DNA of 64,000 nt from Prostheceraeus crozeri (GCA_907163375.1 CAJQUW010006277.1:124001-188000), one strand, 5' to 3'; positions 37,608 to 48,481 are shown, counted from the stretch's first letter. Notes: generated by a model from the sequence alone, not told the origin. Made by a program: numbers and translations.

Positions 37608-37993
37608 GCTTCTTCATGCAAGCTCTTGGCCTCACGGAACGCCGTCCGCGGATCGTGGATTGCACAAAAAAAGTTGGTGGTCTGTCAGAAGCATACATTA
37701 TGAATTCAGGAACTCCGGAAGAACGCGATCTGCATTTAGTCTGGCTCATACGCTCTTATCCTGGTCGCACGCTGGTATTCTGTAATTCTAAGAACACTAG
37801 TCGACGATTGGTTAGTGTGCTTCGACTCATCCGATGCCGAAATCCGCTCGCGCTTCACGCAGACATGCACCAGAAAGCTCGATTGAAGAATCTCGAACGC
37901 TTTGTTGCTGATGAAGAGGGACTCCTGATTGCTAGTGATGTTGCTGCGCGTGGTCTTGACATTCCACATGTTCAGCATGTTTTGCATTATCAG
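37608..37993 (+). CDS. DDX24: DDX24/Mak5-family helicase, exon with motifs IV and V
   Basis: The exon encodes about 128 residues of the second RecA-like domain. It contains PGRTLVFCNS (motif IV), then LHADMHQKARLKNLERF, a DDX24 signature, then LLIASDVAARGLDIP (motif V, RNA and ATP contact) and HVQHVLHYQ. It starts after tttccag (acceptor G at 37607) in phase 1 and ends at CAG before gtaaga, in phase 0. It joins the exon at 8533 by a split Ser codon and the exon at 43508 without a split codon. No stop or shift is seen, so the host gene looks intact despite the surrounding transposons. Confidence 0.93.
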
Positions 37994-38589
37994 GTAAGAT
38001 CTACATGTAGCTGTGTGAATAAATCTCTTGTATGGATGTGACTTTTTCATCCTACTTCATACTGTAAACCTTTCTACACAGTAATATATTTTAACCGATT
38101 CACACTTTGACTGCGACCGATTTCCGTGGCACAATTGGCAAATACTCGGTGCTGACTTTGAATACATTTCAAAATTAAATGCTGTTTTCCACTTTTTTCA
38201 AGCGCGCATTGCAGGTGTTCTTATCATTAGGTTGGAAGTGGCACCATTATTTGCTTGGTTGAGAATGACTCAGCTTTCATCTGATGTTGAATATTTGCCG
38301 TTCTGGGGTCAATATAATTTCTCATTGGTCGAAGTGTTCAAAGAGGATGGTGAACTGAGATTCATTAGATTGTTTCATTTCAAGTAATCTGGGGTATTCA
38401 GTGCATATACATGCATTATTTGTCAATCCATTCGTTTAGCCCATTCATACTCAATGTTCCAGTTTTGGAACACGTCTACTTTTTATGAAAGATAAATTTG
38501 TCTGGAAATTTGTTTCGGAACATACAGTAGTACAAAGTCAAGTCGTACATTATAAAAAATCTATCATAAAATGTTCTTTACTTGTAAAC

Positions 38590-39311
38590 AGTCACAAATG
38601 GGCTCTCAATCATTGAAGACGGTATCTGGTTCCGAATCTTGATGGTTCTGTTTGTGAAGAAATAGGACCTGGATCTGCAATATCAAACTAGCTGCTGCCG
38701 ATAATTATGTCCACGTGTTGTAACGCTAGACTCGCCAGCATCATTCAGATAAAGAGGCTGAAGCGGATTTACCTATGTCAGTTTGAAAAGGCCATGAATC
38801 TAAAATGGCAACAAAAGACCTGTTCGTATGCGACGATCAGACCTCTCAAATTCAGTTTTTGAAGACGCTGTTCGTGTGTTTACTTTCCCGGCGCTTCTCT
38901 GAACTCTTTCAAGAATTTGAATAACAGCAACGTTATAAGGATTCCAAACCTGAACACAATAGCTATGTAGAGGTCTGATATATGTATAGAGGTCTGACAA
39001 CTGACATGTTGGCATTAGTGATGCCGCTATCTAAGTGTCTGAACGTCTGTACATCCCGAGGCACTTATTAGCTTTGGCAACAACAAGATTCCACTTGCAG
39101 CCTACACTTGAAATCCGCAGTCAGTATTACTCCGCTACTCAGTATTATAATCGACAGACATGCTCTCTTTAATGAGCCTTCTAATCGTTGTAGGACCTAC
39201 GTGGCCAGCAATTTCATATTGAAGATGTGAATCCGATCGTCCAAAATGAACAACTTCACATTTTGATGAATTCAATTGCATGCGCCAATCATCAGTCAAT
39301 TTTCTTACAAT
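38590..39311 (-). mobile_element. LINE fragment (CR1/L2-like), decayed
   Basis: On the - strand the order is NEINIVRKLTDDWRMQLNSS, then KCEVVHFGRSD, then (K)WNLVVAKANKCLGMYRR, then YIRPLHSYCVQVWNPYN and ILERVQRSAGKV. These are the end of the palm and the thumb of a CR1/L2-type reverse transcriptase. Frames shift between blocks and a segment is missing, so it is an old non-functional copy. The SINE at 39328 is inserted at or next to its upstream edge. Confidence 0.75.
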
Positions 39312-39327
39312 ATTTATTTCATTCTGG

Positions 39328-39477
39328 TCTACGTGGCACAGTGGTTAAGTGCTTGGCTTAGCGATCTTTTGGTCCAGAGGTCGAGCCCCGATGGTGTCAT
39401 TGGAAGTCGGCAGGAAGGGTATCCGGACTAAAAGTGCTACAACGCTCCATAAGTCTGACTATGTCAGCACCGTCCAA
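39328..39477 (+). mobile_element. Complete tRNA-derived SINE with target duplication
   Basis: The element starts ACGTGGCACAGTGGTTAAGT (A box), has a B box GAGGTCGAGCCCC about 40 nt on, and then a short body. It is flanked by 16-bp direct repeats ATTTATTTYATTCTGG at 39312-39327 and 39478-39493 with one mismatch, the mark of LINE-driven retrotransposition. Length about 150 bp. The near-perfect duplication implies a relatively young insertion. Confidence 0.85.
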
Positions 39478-40337
39478 ATTTATTTTATTCTGGGTATTAG
39501 TTCAGTGCCTCACGTATTTTCGTTTAAAATTCTTGGAGATAAGCAAAACCATATAATCTTGGATTCCTTAGAACCTACTGAATTTGAAAAACAATGTTTA
39601 CATTTTTTCCAGGCACCTTATCTGACCACCATTTCGGATTTTCAAAATGGCGGCTGTATTTTCTAAATTCCAATTGTCAGCTTCTCAGCATCATAGACGC
39701 ATGATATTAGTGTCTAACCATACATTTTTGAGGTCAAAATTTTCGAGGGTGCGGTGCTATATCGATTGGCAAAAGAAAGATGAAAATATAAAATTCCGAA
39801 AATCGGTGCATCGAGAATAAGTTGCTTAGTTTTTGGCCAAAAGTTGCAAGCCAAAAATGCCTGATAAGGGTCTTTATCGAAGAGAGATCTCCGTCCTCAT
39901 TGCTCTCACAAAAATGAGTCACTATTTTCTCGTTAGAGCATTCATCAAACTGCATTTGGACATTGTTTGTATCTGTTGGTGGCAATGTTTTGCGGGGGTA
40001 TAGTGCGGATTCTGTCCAAAGCCGCGGAATGTGATTGTCTCTGCTCATATGCTTATTCACATTTATGTTCCATGCTTTTAAGATAAACGATATACAAACT
40101 TCAATTTCTTCCTATAACATGAAATTTTCGAGACAAGTTTTCAGACTGCAAAAGTTTCGTAGTTATTGTCAATGTGTATCTGTAAGAACTAAGAAATCAC
40201 TGTGACCAGGAAAACTATGAATAATTCGGGAAACAATATAATTCATTTTTTCGCTTAGCTGGTGTATAAAAGCGAAATATGAAACCACCTGATTGGATTA
40301 CGCAGATTCCTCAATTAAGGACTTGTGTCACTGTCGA

Positions 40338-40409
40338 CCGTCGATGGCTTAGTTCGTAGAACATTGGCCTAGAATGCCAGAGGTCAGTGGTTCGAATCCA
40401 CAAGACGCT
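40338..40409 (+). repeat. tRNA-like sequence (pseudogene or SINE head)
   Basis: It has an A box TGGCTTAGTTCG, a perfect B box GGTTCGAATCC and a plausible anticodon arm (TTGGC-CTAGAAT-GCCAG, anticodon AGA if real). The acceptor stem pairs at only four or so positions (CGTC with GACG), and the serine-type long variable arm is absent. I call it a tRNA pseudogene or a SINE head. Confidence 0.55.
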
Positions 40410-43400
40410 TAGTTATTTTACGTCTGCTAAATTAGCAAAGCGAAAGGAAAAATTTCACGCAGTTGGGAAAATATTCAAATGTTGCTGTCACCTTTCTGAT
40501 GGGGATTTTATTGACCGATGCCATTGGTAGATCAACCGATGCAGTCAATGTAGCCATGTAAGAAGCATTAGTAGCCTATAACACAGCAAATGTTGCCAAA
40601 GAAGGCTGAAACACTGATTATGGTAAATGCAAGTAAGTAGTCATGAAATGCGGGAAAATCCTGAAAGTAGTAAGGAAGTTCTCATTTAAAGTCTGGTCAT
40701 CTTGAAAGTGACACATTTCAACATTTTTTCTCGCTGTAGCGATATGCTCACGATGCATCAATAAAGTAATACTTTATTAATAAATCATGAACACATCTGA
40801 TCTCTTTTGTTTGACAATAAGAGCATTTCTGATATTCTAATTTTATTCATCAATTGAAATTATTTCAACACGCAAAATTCTGTGTTGACATTATAGCGTT
40901 ATCGCTGTAGTCAGCAATAGAGAAACGTAGCTTGGAAGATCATTCATTAGTATGATAATGCAACAAATTAAAATGATATTCACAGAACATTTGTTCCCGT
41001 TGTGAACGTGTTGCTAATGATAAGAGACAATGAAAAGTATTTTTTCCGCTGAGTAATACAGGAAGTACAGACGGTAAGAGATGTGTCGCTTACATTAGAA
41101 GAAACCTTTTTTGAACTATTATAGAAGATATCGCATCATTGACCACAACATCTCCTTCATCGCATTATCTTGAATTGTGTTGTTGCTAATGGATTCAGGG
41201 AGTTGGATGGGAAACAGCGCCAATGTTCAAGTAATCTGTTGAAACTAGTAGCTAGATAAAAGTAATATTCACTTCTAAATAGACGAACAAAAGAAGAAAA
41301 AAATGATATCATTAACAGACGTATTAAAGACATTAGAGAATATCATTTTGACTTTGATGATGACGAAGAAATGGTATTCGTCTTTGTTGAACCTCATAAG
41401 AAGAATATAGGCGAAATATAACTTTAGAGGTTAACATCTTGAACTGTATTATCCACTAGTTCGGAGTTCATTCAGAATGGCAAATTGTGGTAAAGCCGGA
41501 ATGAAAGATAAATTCAAGACAATCCGGGAAAACGAAGCAACAGCTATGAAATTCGTAAACACCAGGAAAAGTGAGACAGTCAGAGTGGAATCCAGGTTGG
41601 ATTTTTCGGTCCAATACAGTTTCCATTTTCCATCTCGGTCCCGGTCCGCGCCGCGTCTGCAGCAACCTTTGAGTGCAGTTGAAAGTCATGCTTGAGCAAC
41701 CAATTCCCTTATTTTTCAAGACTCACTCAAGGTGTTTTCGTGTACAGAATTAAGGCACGTAAATATTCATAGGCTCCTATATATATGCATCAACTAAATG
41801 CATGTGTACAAAACTCCAAGCAGGACCATTTTTAAGTCCGTGCCCTTGTAGACAGCAGTGCAATCATGTTCTTGTTTGATATTTTAAACAATTGATCGAT
41901 ATTCCTTCTTTCAGAATGCACCACATTACCTTTATTTTCCTATTAAATTTGGTTTCACGTTCATGCAGCTACAGTTTTTGAAATAGTATTATTTGTATGA
42001 TGGAATACAAGGTTGGACTACGTATTCGATGGAACGCATCGCAATTAGGATCGGTAGAAGCTCAAGATGCATGATATCAAGTCGATAAAACAAGTTCCGC
42101 CTACGGCCTCCATTTACCATTTCACTGACGAGTTTTTAAATGAAATTGTTCAAGTTTGCCAATTCAAAAGATGATTCAAATGAATTGCAGAGCCATCAAA
42201 ATTATTAACTGAACTCTTTTTGAAGTGAACGGCTCCTTCCTTTCTGTTAAATGCTACAGTGATATAGCATCGGTCAGGTTCAACATTATTAAGGGCAGTT
42301 CCAGGTGTCATGATGGTTTCCAATAAAAGATTATCGCACACAAAGTTTTAGTAGCGTTCATTATTTGTGGAAGTGAGTAGCTTTAATTTTTAAGTAAAAA
42401 AGAGAGATCGTCACAGTGAAATTGATAGTTCTTAGCATACCGGTTGATTTTGTTGGAACGTTTCCCGCATAGGTAGCTTAAGGCAAAGTGGACAAGGGCC
42501 ATGTATTGTGATCTTATGGTACGGAAGTCGGGATGTCATTTAGAGCAAGAGTTCAGCGAGAATGTGAAGTGGGGCATTCGGTCATGCGTGGTCTGTCGAA
42601 GTACTCAGTGGGAAGCAGGGAACATGCACATTTGTTCTCAAGTTCTAACAATCCACAGAGTTGGATGCAAGTCACTAGATCGGGTTTGTCGTGGTTCAAA
42701 GTTAGTTTACTCATTTCCAATTGTAACAATTTCTGTTGATCAGGGTTAGGCGCAAGTCAATAATCGCACCATTTAGATTCATGGATTGGTCCAATTTTCA
42801 CGAATTCTTGAAAATGTCGGAAAATGCTATTAAGAAGCAGCATTTCACCCACCGCATTTTAATGTAGATTTAGTAAAGTATATATGTATAGGTGTGCATC
42901 TGTATTGTGCAGTTGCCTGTAGATTGTTCAAATGAATTTGGATTTGTTGTGGGTACATATCATGATAGTGGTTGACCTCTCCCTGCAAAAGTGTGTTGTA
43001 TATAACTATATTGATGATATTGATTATAATATTAAAGAAATAAACAAATATTTATTTACAAACAAGGTTCAGATCGTAGCTATTGGCGATCACTCTCTTA
43101 AGTAAGTTGACGCGACAGATCCGAAATTCAGATTTGTGAGGTTTGATAGGATTCTTTCAGGTGGATTCAGAAATTCACGTACAGCTCTGCCGTGAAAGAC
43201 AGATTGTTCATGGTGATTTCATAAAAATTCTATGACGTCATGGAGAAATGTACGTGTACATTCTCCTTATCTTTTTGTTAACTTACGTCAGAGCAGAGGA
43301 ATTCTTTTTTCTATATATTCTCCATGTTCATTTCAGATAATTCCAACTGAATTTTAGATTTCTGTTCTGAAATTGACCCGGCATGGTTTAAAATCGATAA

Positions 43401-43507
43401 GGAAATACCTAGGTAGACATGGAGAATGTGTATTAATCTATCGAAATGCGATTTTAATGACCATATCTTTGCAACACCAATGTAGCCGTATTATCTGTTC
43501 ATTTCAG

Positions 43508-43646
43508 CCGCCAAAGACATCCGAAACGTATGTGCACAGAAGCGGACGTACAGCTCGAGCTAACCGCGACGGCGAAAGTGTTGTTCTTCTTGGTCCGGAG
43601 GATTTATCTGCATTTCGTCGTTTGATGTGGAATATAAAACGAGATG
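43508..43646 (+). CDS. DDX24: DDX24/Mak5-family helicase, exon with motif VI
   Basis: The exon encodes PPKTSETYVHRSGRTARANR and continues ESVVLLGPEDLSAFRRL. YVHRSGRTAR is motif VI, whose arginines contact ATP. The exon follows tttcag (43507) in phase 0 and ends at 43646 before gtgaga, in phase 1. The protein's C-terminal extension, expected after this point in DDX24, was not found before the window ends. The following intron therefore probably spans the repeat array and more than 20 kb. Confidence 0.92.
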
Positions 43647-44469
43647 GTGAGAAAGGGTTTCATGTCTCCTTAATATTGTGCTGCTGTCTTTTTATGTTGA
43701 ATTATGCTTCCTGCTCCAGGCAGTGCCAACACATCTGTCCTGTCCTGATTATCTTCATTCGAATTGATGCATCGTCGGAGAAAATTCTCATTTTATGTCT
43801 ACTATCGTTGCACTTTTCTCACTGTTTCTACTGCAAATCTTGAGATAAAATATTGTGTTTAACACATTTGATGTGACGACGAAAAACAAAATTCTCTGAT
43901 TGAATATCAGTAGCGTAATGAAAGTGAAATTGATGGAGTGATCGCAGATTGATATCAGGATTCTTCTCCTTGAGACTAGGTTGCTACTCGCATTGGAATA
44001 CAGTGGTTGAAAGTGATGTTTGAAGCTTTTGAATTCTGGTTAATTTAAAGCCACTTTTGTGTGTGTTGCCATGTCTCCTGTAGTCTATTTATTTTTTTCA
44101 TGGAATGTTCCTTAAATAAATTAGTAAATTGTCTCTTTTTCCAATCATTAATTAATTTTAGCTGAGAGGATTACTTAAATGTCTGAGGGAGGTATTATGA
44201 GAAGTAATTTTGGAAACTACTTATCTGACTTGGACATATGTTTCTCCAGTAATTTCGGACAGTAATTTCTCCAGATCCTACTGTAACTCAAATTGTATCA
44301 TGCTAGGAAGCTTGGCAATTTTGCTATGTTGCTCTTAATTGCATCAATAGTCCAAGACCGGTGCTCTTCCGCATCGTGCAATAAATAGCGGGGACAAGTA
44401 CAATAATGTCAGTTCCAACGCCTGCGTCCTGACCTGGGCTGATTTTTCCTTAAATAGTTCGTCCGCACT
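43647..44469. other. Intronic DNA after the motif VI exon
   Basis: No further helicase exon or repeat was recognised. The open frame continuing past the exon to 43843 is read-through into intron. Confidence 0.5.
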
Positions 44470-44532
44470 ATATATATAACACGAAATATATATAACATAT
44501 ATATATTTGTAATATATATAAAAATATATATA
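44470..44532. repeat. TA-rich microsatellite
   Basis: Imperfect TA repeats directly before the PLE endonuclease fragment. Similar TA tracts end the array (about 59949) and follow the PLE pair (62357-62424). Confidence 0.85.
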
Positions 44533-44895
44533 TCAAAAACAAGCGAAAAGATACTGAAAAATCAACATGCAACTGCAGAAATAAAAACGAATGTCCACTT
44601 TCAGGTAGTTGCTTGTCAAAATGTTTGGTTTATAAAGCGACAGTTTCATCTGGTTCAAGTGACTCAAAGGTATATTATGGTATGTGTGAAGGTGAATTCA
44701 AAGCAAGGTATAACAACCACAAAAAGTCATTCAACAACGTCCGGTATAAGAACGAAACCTCATTGTCAACGTACATCTGGTCCCTCAAAAATCAAAGATC
44801 ACCATACAGCATTAAATGGAGTATCGTACAACAGACCAAACCGTATTTTTGTGGCAGTCATTTCTGCAATCTATGCTTAAACATCATCATCACAC
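44533..44895 (+). mobile_element. PLE GIY-YIG endonuclease fragment
   Basis: One frame encodes a Cys-rich finger (CNCRNKNECPLSGSC) followed by the endonuclease core (KCLVYKATV, VYYGMCEGEFKARYNNH, KSF) and ends in FCNLCLN. This is the usual C-terminal part of Penelope-like elements. It begins at a TA tract and stops inside the domain, where an inverted piece of the array unit is joined (44900). Polymerase and 3' end are absent. The Cys-finger subtype differs from the PLE pair at 60-62 kb. Confidence 0.8.
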
Positions 44896-44899
44896 ATCA

Positions 44900-45054
44900 T
44901 TAAAAAAACTTCGTTTCATCTCCCATATCATGTTGCTCCTTTCTTCTTCATTCTGTGTTATCTCTTTCCATTGATCCTTACGATGTACTGCCTGTTCGAT
45001 GTCATAATTGTTGTCAAAATATTCTGTCATTTCGTTATCTATCTGTATCACCAT
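44900..45054 (-). repeat. Inverted fragment of the array unit
   Basis: These 155 bp are the reverse complement of 45171-45325 in the first unit. The first unit has GAAAGAGATAAC where every other unit has GAAAGAAATAAC, and the inverted piece carries the same private base. The two arms therefore arose together from that unit. This is a fold-back at the 5' end of the array. Confidence 0.92.
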
Positions 45055-45056
45055 TG

Positions 45057-45701
45057 AATCCAGTGAAACAACAACATGAGCGAGTGAATGAACTTAAGAA
45101 AGAAGAGTCTCTAAAGAAAGTGGAATACGAAATAAGAAGATTGAGAGTAATGGCGGAAATCAAAAGTGAAATGGTGATACAGATAGATAACGAAATGACA
45201 GAATATTTTGACAACAATTATGACATCGAACAGGCAGTACATCGTAAGGATCAATGGAAAGAGATAACACAGAATGAAGAAGAAAGGAGCAACATGATAT
45301 GGGAGATGAAACGAAGTTTTTTTAATTCAGATAAACATTTGATACCAATTAACAGTGAAACGAAAGATGATAACAAAACTAGAAATATTAACAATTCAAG
45401 AAATTGTACAGGAAATAACCAATATCGAAAACGTAATGAAAGTACGTCTAACATAAGATATTACAATACAAAGAGGAGAAATACTCTTACTTGCCCCAAT
45501 ATAAACTGGAGAGAAAATGAATCTAGGGATGTCTATCGGCCTGCACGTATATGGAATTGGCGCAGACAAACGCGTAGTTACGATTTACGGCCTCGAAATT
45601 CATGGCAAAGTTGTCATCCTAATAATTCTTATTATTCATTCAGGGAGCCAGGATTTCATGATTATTTCTATGACTATCGTGGGCCTAGCTATGGCCATTA
45701 A
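45057..45701 (+). pseudogene. Array protein copy 1, 5'-truncated
   Basis: Starts in the middle of the protein (NPVKQQHERV) and is complete to the C-terminus (YRGPSYGH). The frame happens to continue upstream through the inverted fragment to an ATG at 44955, giving a 248-codon chimeric frame. Unique differences are SLKKV and SETKDD. Confidence 0.8.
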
Positions 45702-45795
45702 CTTATATTATATATCTTATGTCATCAATTTTTATGTCTATGTGCGTGTAATAGCTTAATGATGCTATTATTTTGATTTCAAAAATATATCATTA

Positions 45796-45837
45796 ACCCT
45801 TTGAGAAGTCCCAAGAAGGGACGTAACTAGTCAGGGT
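45796..45837 (+). ncRNA. Hammerhead-like ribozyme, array motif 1
   Basis: Stem I is ACCCT (45796-45800) with AGGGT (45833-45837). The core is TTGAGAA (45801-45807). Stem II is GTCCC with GGGAC around AAGAA, five perfect pairs. GTAA follows, then CTAGTC, with predicted cleavage after C45832. Stem III is the self-complementary ACTAGT, which cannot form a stable hairpin alone and suggests pairing between two RNAs. Against the canonical type I core (CUGANGA...GAAA) it has U3 and A8, a compensated pair, and U instead of A at position 13. Known biology: PLE terminal repeats carry hammerheads, and small dimeric forms are reported. The U13 change could weaken activity. Confidence 0.55.
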
Positions 45838-45930
45838 ACCTGCAGTCAAGATTGTTTTTCTTTTGGTTTTTTATTGGAATTATTTTTGACCATTTTTGGA
45901 TAACCTCTTTTTACATTATTTTCAACAAAA

Positions 45931-46976
45931 ATTGGTTCCAAAAGAGGACAATCGATGACTCAGGGTGAATATCACGCACACATCTTATTTGATAAAATGG
46001 ACAATCTTGAGAATAAATTTAATGGATTAGCAAGTGCAATACAGACTATTTATAAACTTCTAAAAACTGTTCAGTCAGATTCGAAATTGGAATATTCAAC
46101 GCTGAAATGCGAGACATCAAAAATCAATAATATGAAAGAAGAAATTAAACTTGAAATGAGAGAAATGAATGATAAACTTATGAAAATTGCAAAAAAGAAG
46201 TAGACTGGAACAAAGAGGTCTCGGCTAGGAAATTTGCGTTCTATGAAGCACGAAGGAATAAAGAGATTGCAGACATTTATGAAAATGCATTAAAAAATCA
46301 TGTTCCAAGGATTCCAAAGAAGTTATTTAAGAATCCAGTGAAACAACAACATGAGCGAGTGAATGAACTTAAGAAAGAAGAGTCTCTAGAGAAAGTGGAA
46401 TACGAAATAAGAAGATTGAGAGTAATGGCGGAAATCAAAAGTGAAATGGTGATACAGATAGATAACGAAATGACAGAATATTTTGACAACAATTATGACA
46501 TCGAACAGGCAGTACATCGTAAGGATCAATGGAAAGAAATAACACAGAATGAAGAAGAAAGGAGCAACATGATATGGGAGATGAAACGAAGTTTTTTTAA
46601 TTCAGATAAACATTTGATACCAATTAACAGTGAAATGAAAGATGATAACAAAACTAGAAATATTAATAATTCAAGAAATTGTACAGGAAATAACCAATAT
46701 CGAAAACGTAATGAAAGTACGTCTAACATAAGATATTACAATACAAAGAGGAGAAATACTCTTACTTGCCCCAATATAAACTGGAGAGAAAATGAATGTA
46801 GGGATGTCTATCGGCCTGCACGTATATGGAATTGGCGCAGACAAACGCGTAGTTACGATTTACGGCCTCGAAATTCATGGCAAAGTTGTCATCCTAATAA
46901 TTCTTATTATTCATTCAGGGAGCCAGGATTTCATGATTATTTCTATGACTATCGTGGGCCTAGCTATGGCCATTAA
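45931..46976 (+). pseudogene. Array protein copy 2, interrupted
   Basis: Full-length homologous region, but the usual ATG is changed (ATT), leaving an in-frame ATG eight codons on (45955). The frame is broken in the middle, leaving 82- and 212-codon pieces. The break is in an A-run, so sequencing error cannot be excluded. Confidence 0.8.
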
Positions 46977-47070
46977 CTTATATTATATATCTTATGTCAT
47001 CAATTTTTATGTCTATGTGCGTGTAATAGCTTAATGATGCTATTATTTTGATTTCAAAAATATATCATTA

Positions 47071-47112
47071 ACCCTTTGAGAAGTCCCAAGAAGGGACGTA
47101 ACTAGTCAGGGT
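47071..47112 (+). ncRNA. Hammerhead-like ribozyme, array motif 2
   Basis: Identical in layout to motif 1. Predicted cleavage is after C47107, 98 nt before the ATG of the next coding copy. Confidence 0.55.
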
Positions 47113-47205
47113 ACCTGCAGTCAAGATTGTTTTTCTTTTGGTTTTTTATGGGAATTATTTTTGACCATTTTTGGATAACCTCTTTTTACATTATTTTCAA
47201 CAAAA

Positions 47206-48252
47206 ATGGGTTCCAAAAGAGGACAATCGATGACTCAGGGTGAATATCACGCACACATCTTATTTGATAAAATGGACAATCTTGAGAATAAATGTAATGG
47301 ATTAGCAAGTGCAATACAGACTATTTATAAACTTCTAAAAACTGTTCAGTCAGATTCGAAATTGGAATATTCAACGCTGAAATGCGAGACATCAAAAATC
47401 AATAATATGAAAGAAGAAATTAAACTTGAAATGAGAGAAATGAATGATAAACTTATGAAAATCGCAAAAAAAGAAGTAGACTGGAACAAAGAGGTCTCGG
47501 CTAGGAAATTTGCGTTCTATGAAGCACGAAGGAATAAAGAGATTGCAGACATTTATGAAAATGCATTAAAAAATCATGTTCCAAGGATTCCAAAGAAGTT
47601 ATTTAAGAATCCAGTGAAACAACAACATGAGCGAGTGAATGAACTTAAGAAAGAAGAGTCTCTAAAGAAAGTGGAATACGAAATAAGAAGATTGATAGTA
47701 ATGTCGGAAATCAAAAGTGAAATGGTGATACAGATAGATAACGAAATGACAGAATATTTTGACAACAATTATGGCATCGAACAGGCAGTACATCGTAAGG
47801 ATCAATGGAAAGAAATAACACAGAATGAAGAAGAAAGGAGCAACATGATATGGGAGATGAAACGAAGTTTTTTTAATTCAGATAAACATTTGATACCAAT
47901 TAACAGTGAAATGAAAGATGATAACAAAACTAGAAATATTAATAATTCAAGAAATTGTACAGGAAATAACCAATATCGAAAACGTAATGAAAGTACGTCT
48001 AACATAAGATATTACAATACAAAGAGGAGAAATACTCTTACTTGCCCCAATATAAACTGGAGAGAAAATGAATCTAGGGATGTCTATCGGCCTGCACGTA
48101 TATGGAATTGGCGCAGACAAACGCGTAGTTACGATTTACGGCCTCGAAATTCATGGCAAAGTTGTCATCCTAATAATTCTTATTATTCATTCAGGGAGCC
48201 AGGATTTCATGATTATTTCTATGACTATCGTGGGCCTAGCTATGGCCATTAA
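47206..48252 (+). CDS. Array protein copy 3, intact 348-residue frame
   Basis: Function unknown. Residues 1-95 (MGSKRGQSMTQGEYHAH onward) are mostly helical with a heptad-like, Lys/Glu-rich stretch near 60-90. Residues 90-215 contain VDWNKEVSARKFAFYEARR, IPKKLFKNPVKQQHERV and a second charged helix. Residues 245-348 are basic and rich in Asn, Arg, Tyr and Trp (NIRYYNTKRRN, RIWNWRRQTRSYDLRPR) and look like an RNA-binding tail. There are no membrane segments, signal peptide or enzymatic motif. From memory, the central block resembles leader proteins before the reverse transcriptase in some PLEs, so a nucleic-acid-binding ORF1-like role is my best guess. This copy has private changes (ENKCNGLA, RRLIVMSEI, NNYGIEQ) shared only with copy 6. 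Confidence 0.8.
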   Translation: MGSKRGQSMTQGEYHAHILFDKMDNLENKCNGLASAIQTIYKLLKTVQSDSKLEYSTLKCETSKINNMKEEIKLEMREMNDKLMKIAKKEVDWNKEVSARKFAFYEARRNKEIADIYENALKNHVPRIPKKLFKNPVKQQHERVNELKKEESLKKVEYEIRRLIVMSEIKSEMVIQIDNEMTEYFDNNYGIEQAVHRKDQWKEITQNEEERSNMIWEMKRSFFNSDKHLIPINSEMKDDNKTRNINNSRNCTGNNQYRKRNESTSNIRYYNTKRRNTLTCPNINWRENESRDVYRPARIWNWRRQTRSYDLRPRNSWQSCHPNNSYYSFREPGFHDYFYDYRGPSYGH

Positions 48253-48346
48253 CTTATATTATATATCTTATGTCATCAATTTTTATGTCTATGTGCGTGT
48301 AATAGCTTAATGATGCTATTATTTTGATTTCAAAAATATATCATTA

Positions 48347-48388
48347 ACCCTTTGAGAAGTCCCAAAAAGGGACGTAACTAGTCAGGGT
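48347..48388 (+). ncRNA. Hammerhead-like ribozyme, array motif 3
   Basis: Same structure as motif 1, with stem II loop AAAAA instead of AAGAA. Predicted cleavage is after C48383, 131 nt past the stop codon of coding copy 3. Confidence 0.55.
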
Positions 48389-48481
48389 ACCTGCAGTCAA
48401 GATTGTTTTTCTTTTGGTTTTTTATTGGAATTATTTTTGACCATTTTTGGATAACCTCTTTTTACATTATTTTCAACAAAA

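Larger units (their letters stand above)
37994..43507 (+). other. DDX24-like intron, about 5.5 kb
   Basis: Phase-0 intron from gtaaga (37994) to tttcag (43507). It holds a LINE relic, a complete SINE and a tRNA-like sequence, listed separately. The frame 41477-41695 (+) has no known domain. Nothing else was recognised between about 40410 and 43507. Confidence 0.75.

Noticed and set aside
40338-40409. Functional tRNA-Ser(AGA)
   Set aside because: The acceptor stem is badly mismatched and the long variable arm of serine tRNAs is absent.
41236-41255. GAAACTAGTA resembling the ribozyme 3' part
   Set aside because: There is no upstream core or stem I/II that could pair with it, so it is a chance match.
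41477-41695. 72-codon + frame as a candidate helicase exon
   Set aside because: It lies between the motif V and motif VI exons, which join directly in phase 0. Its sequence does not match any DDX24 segment.
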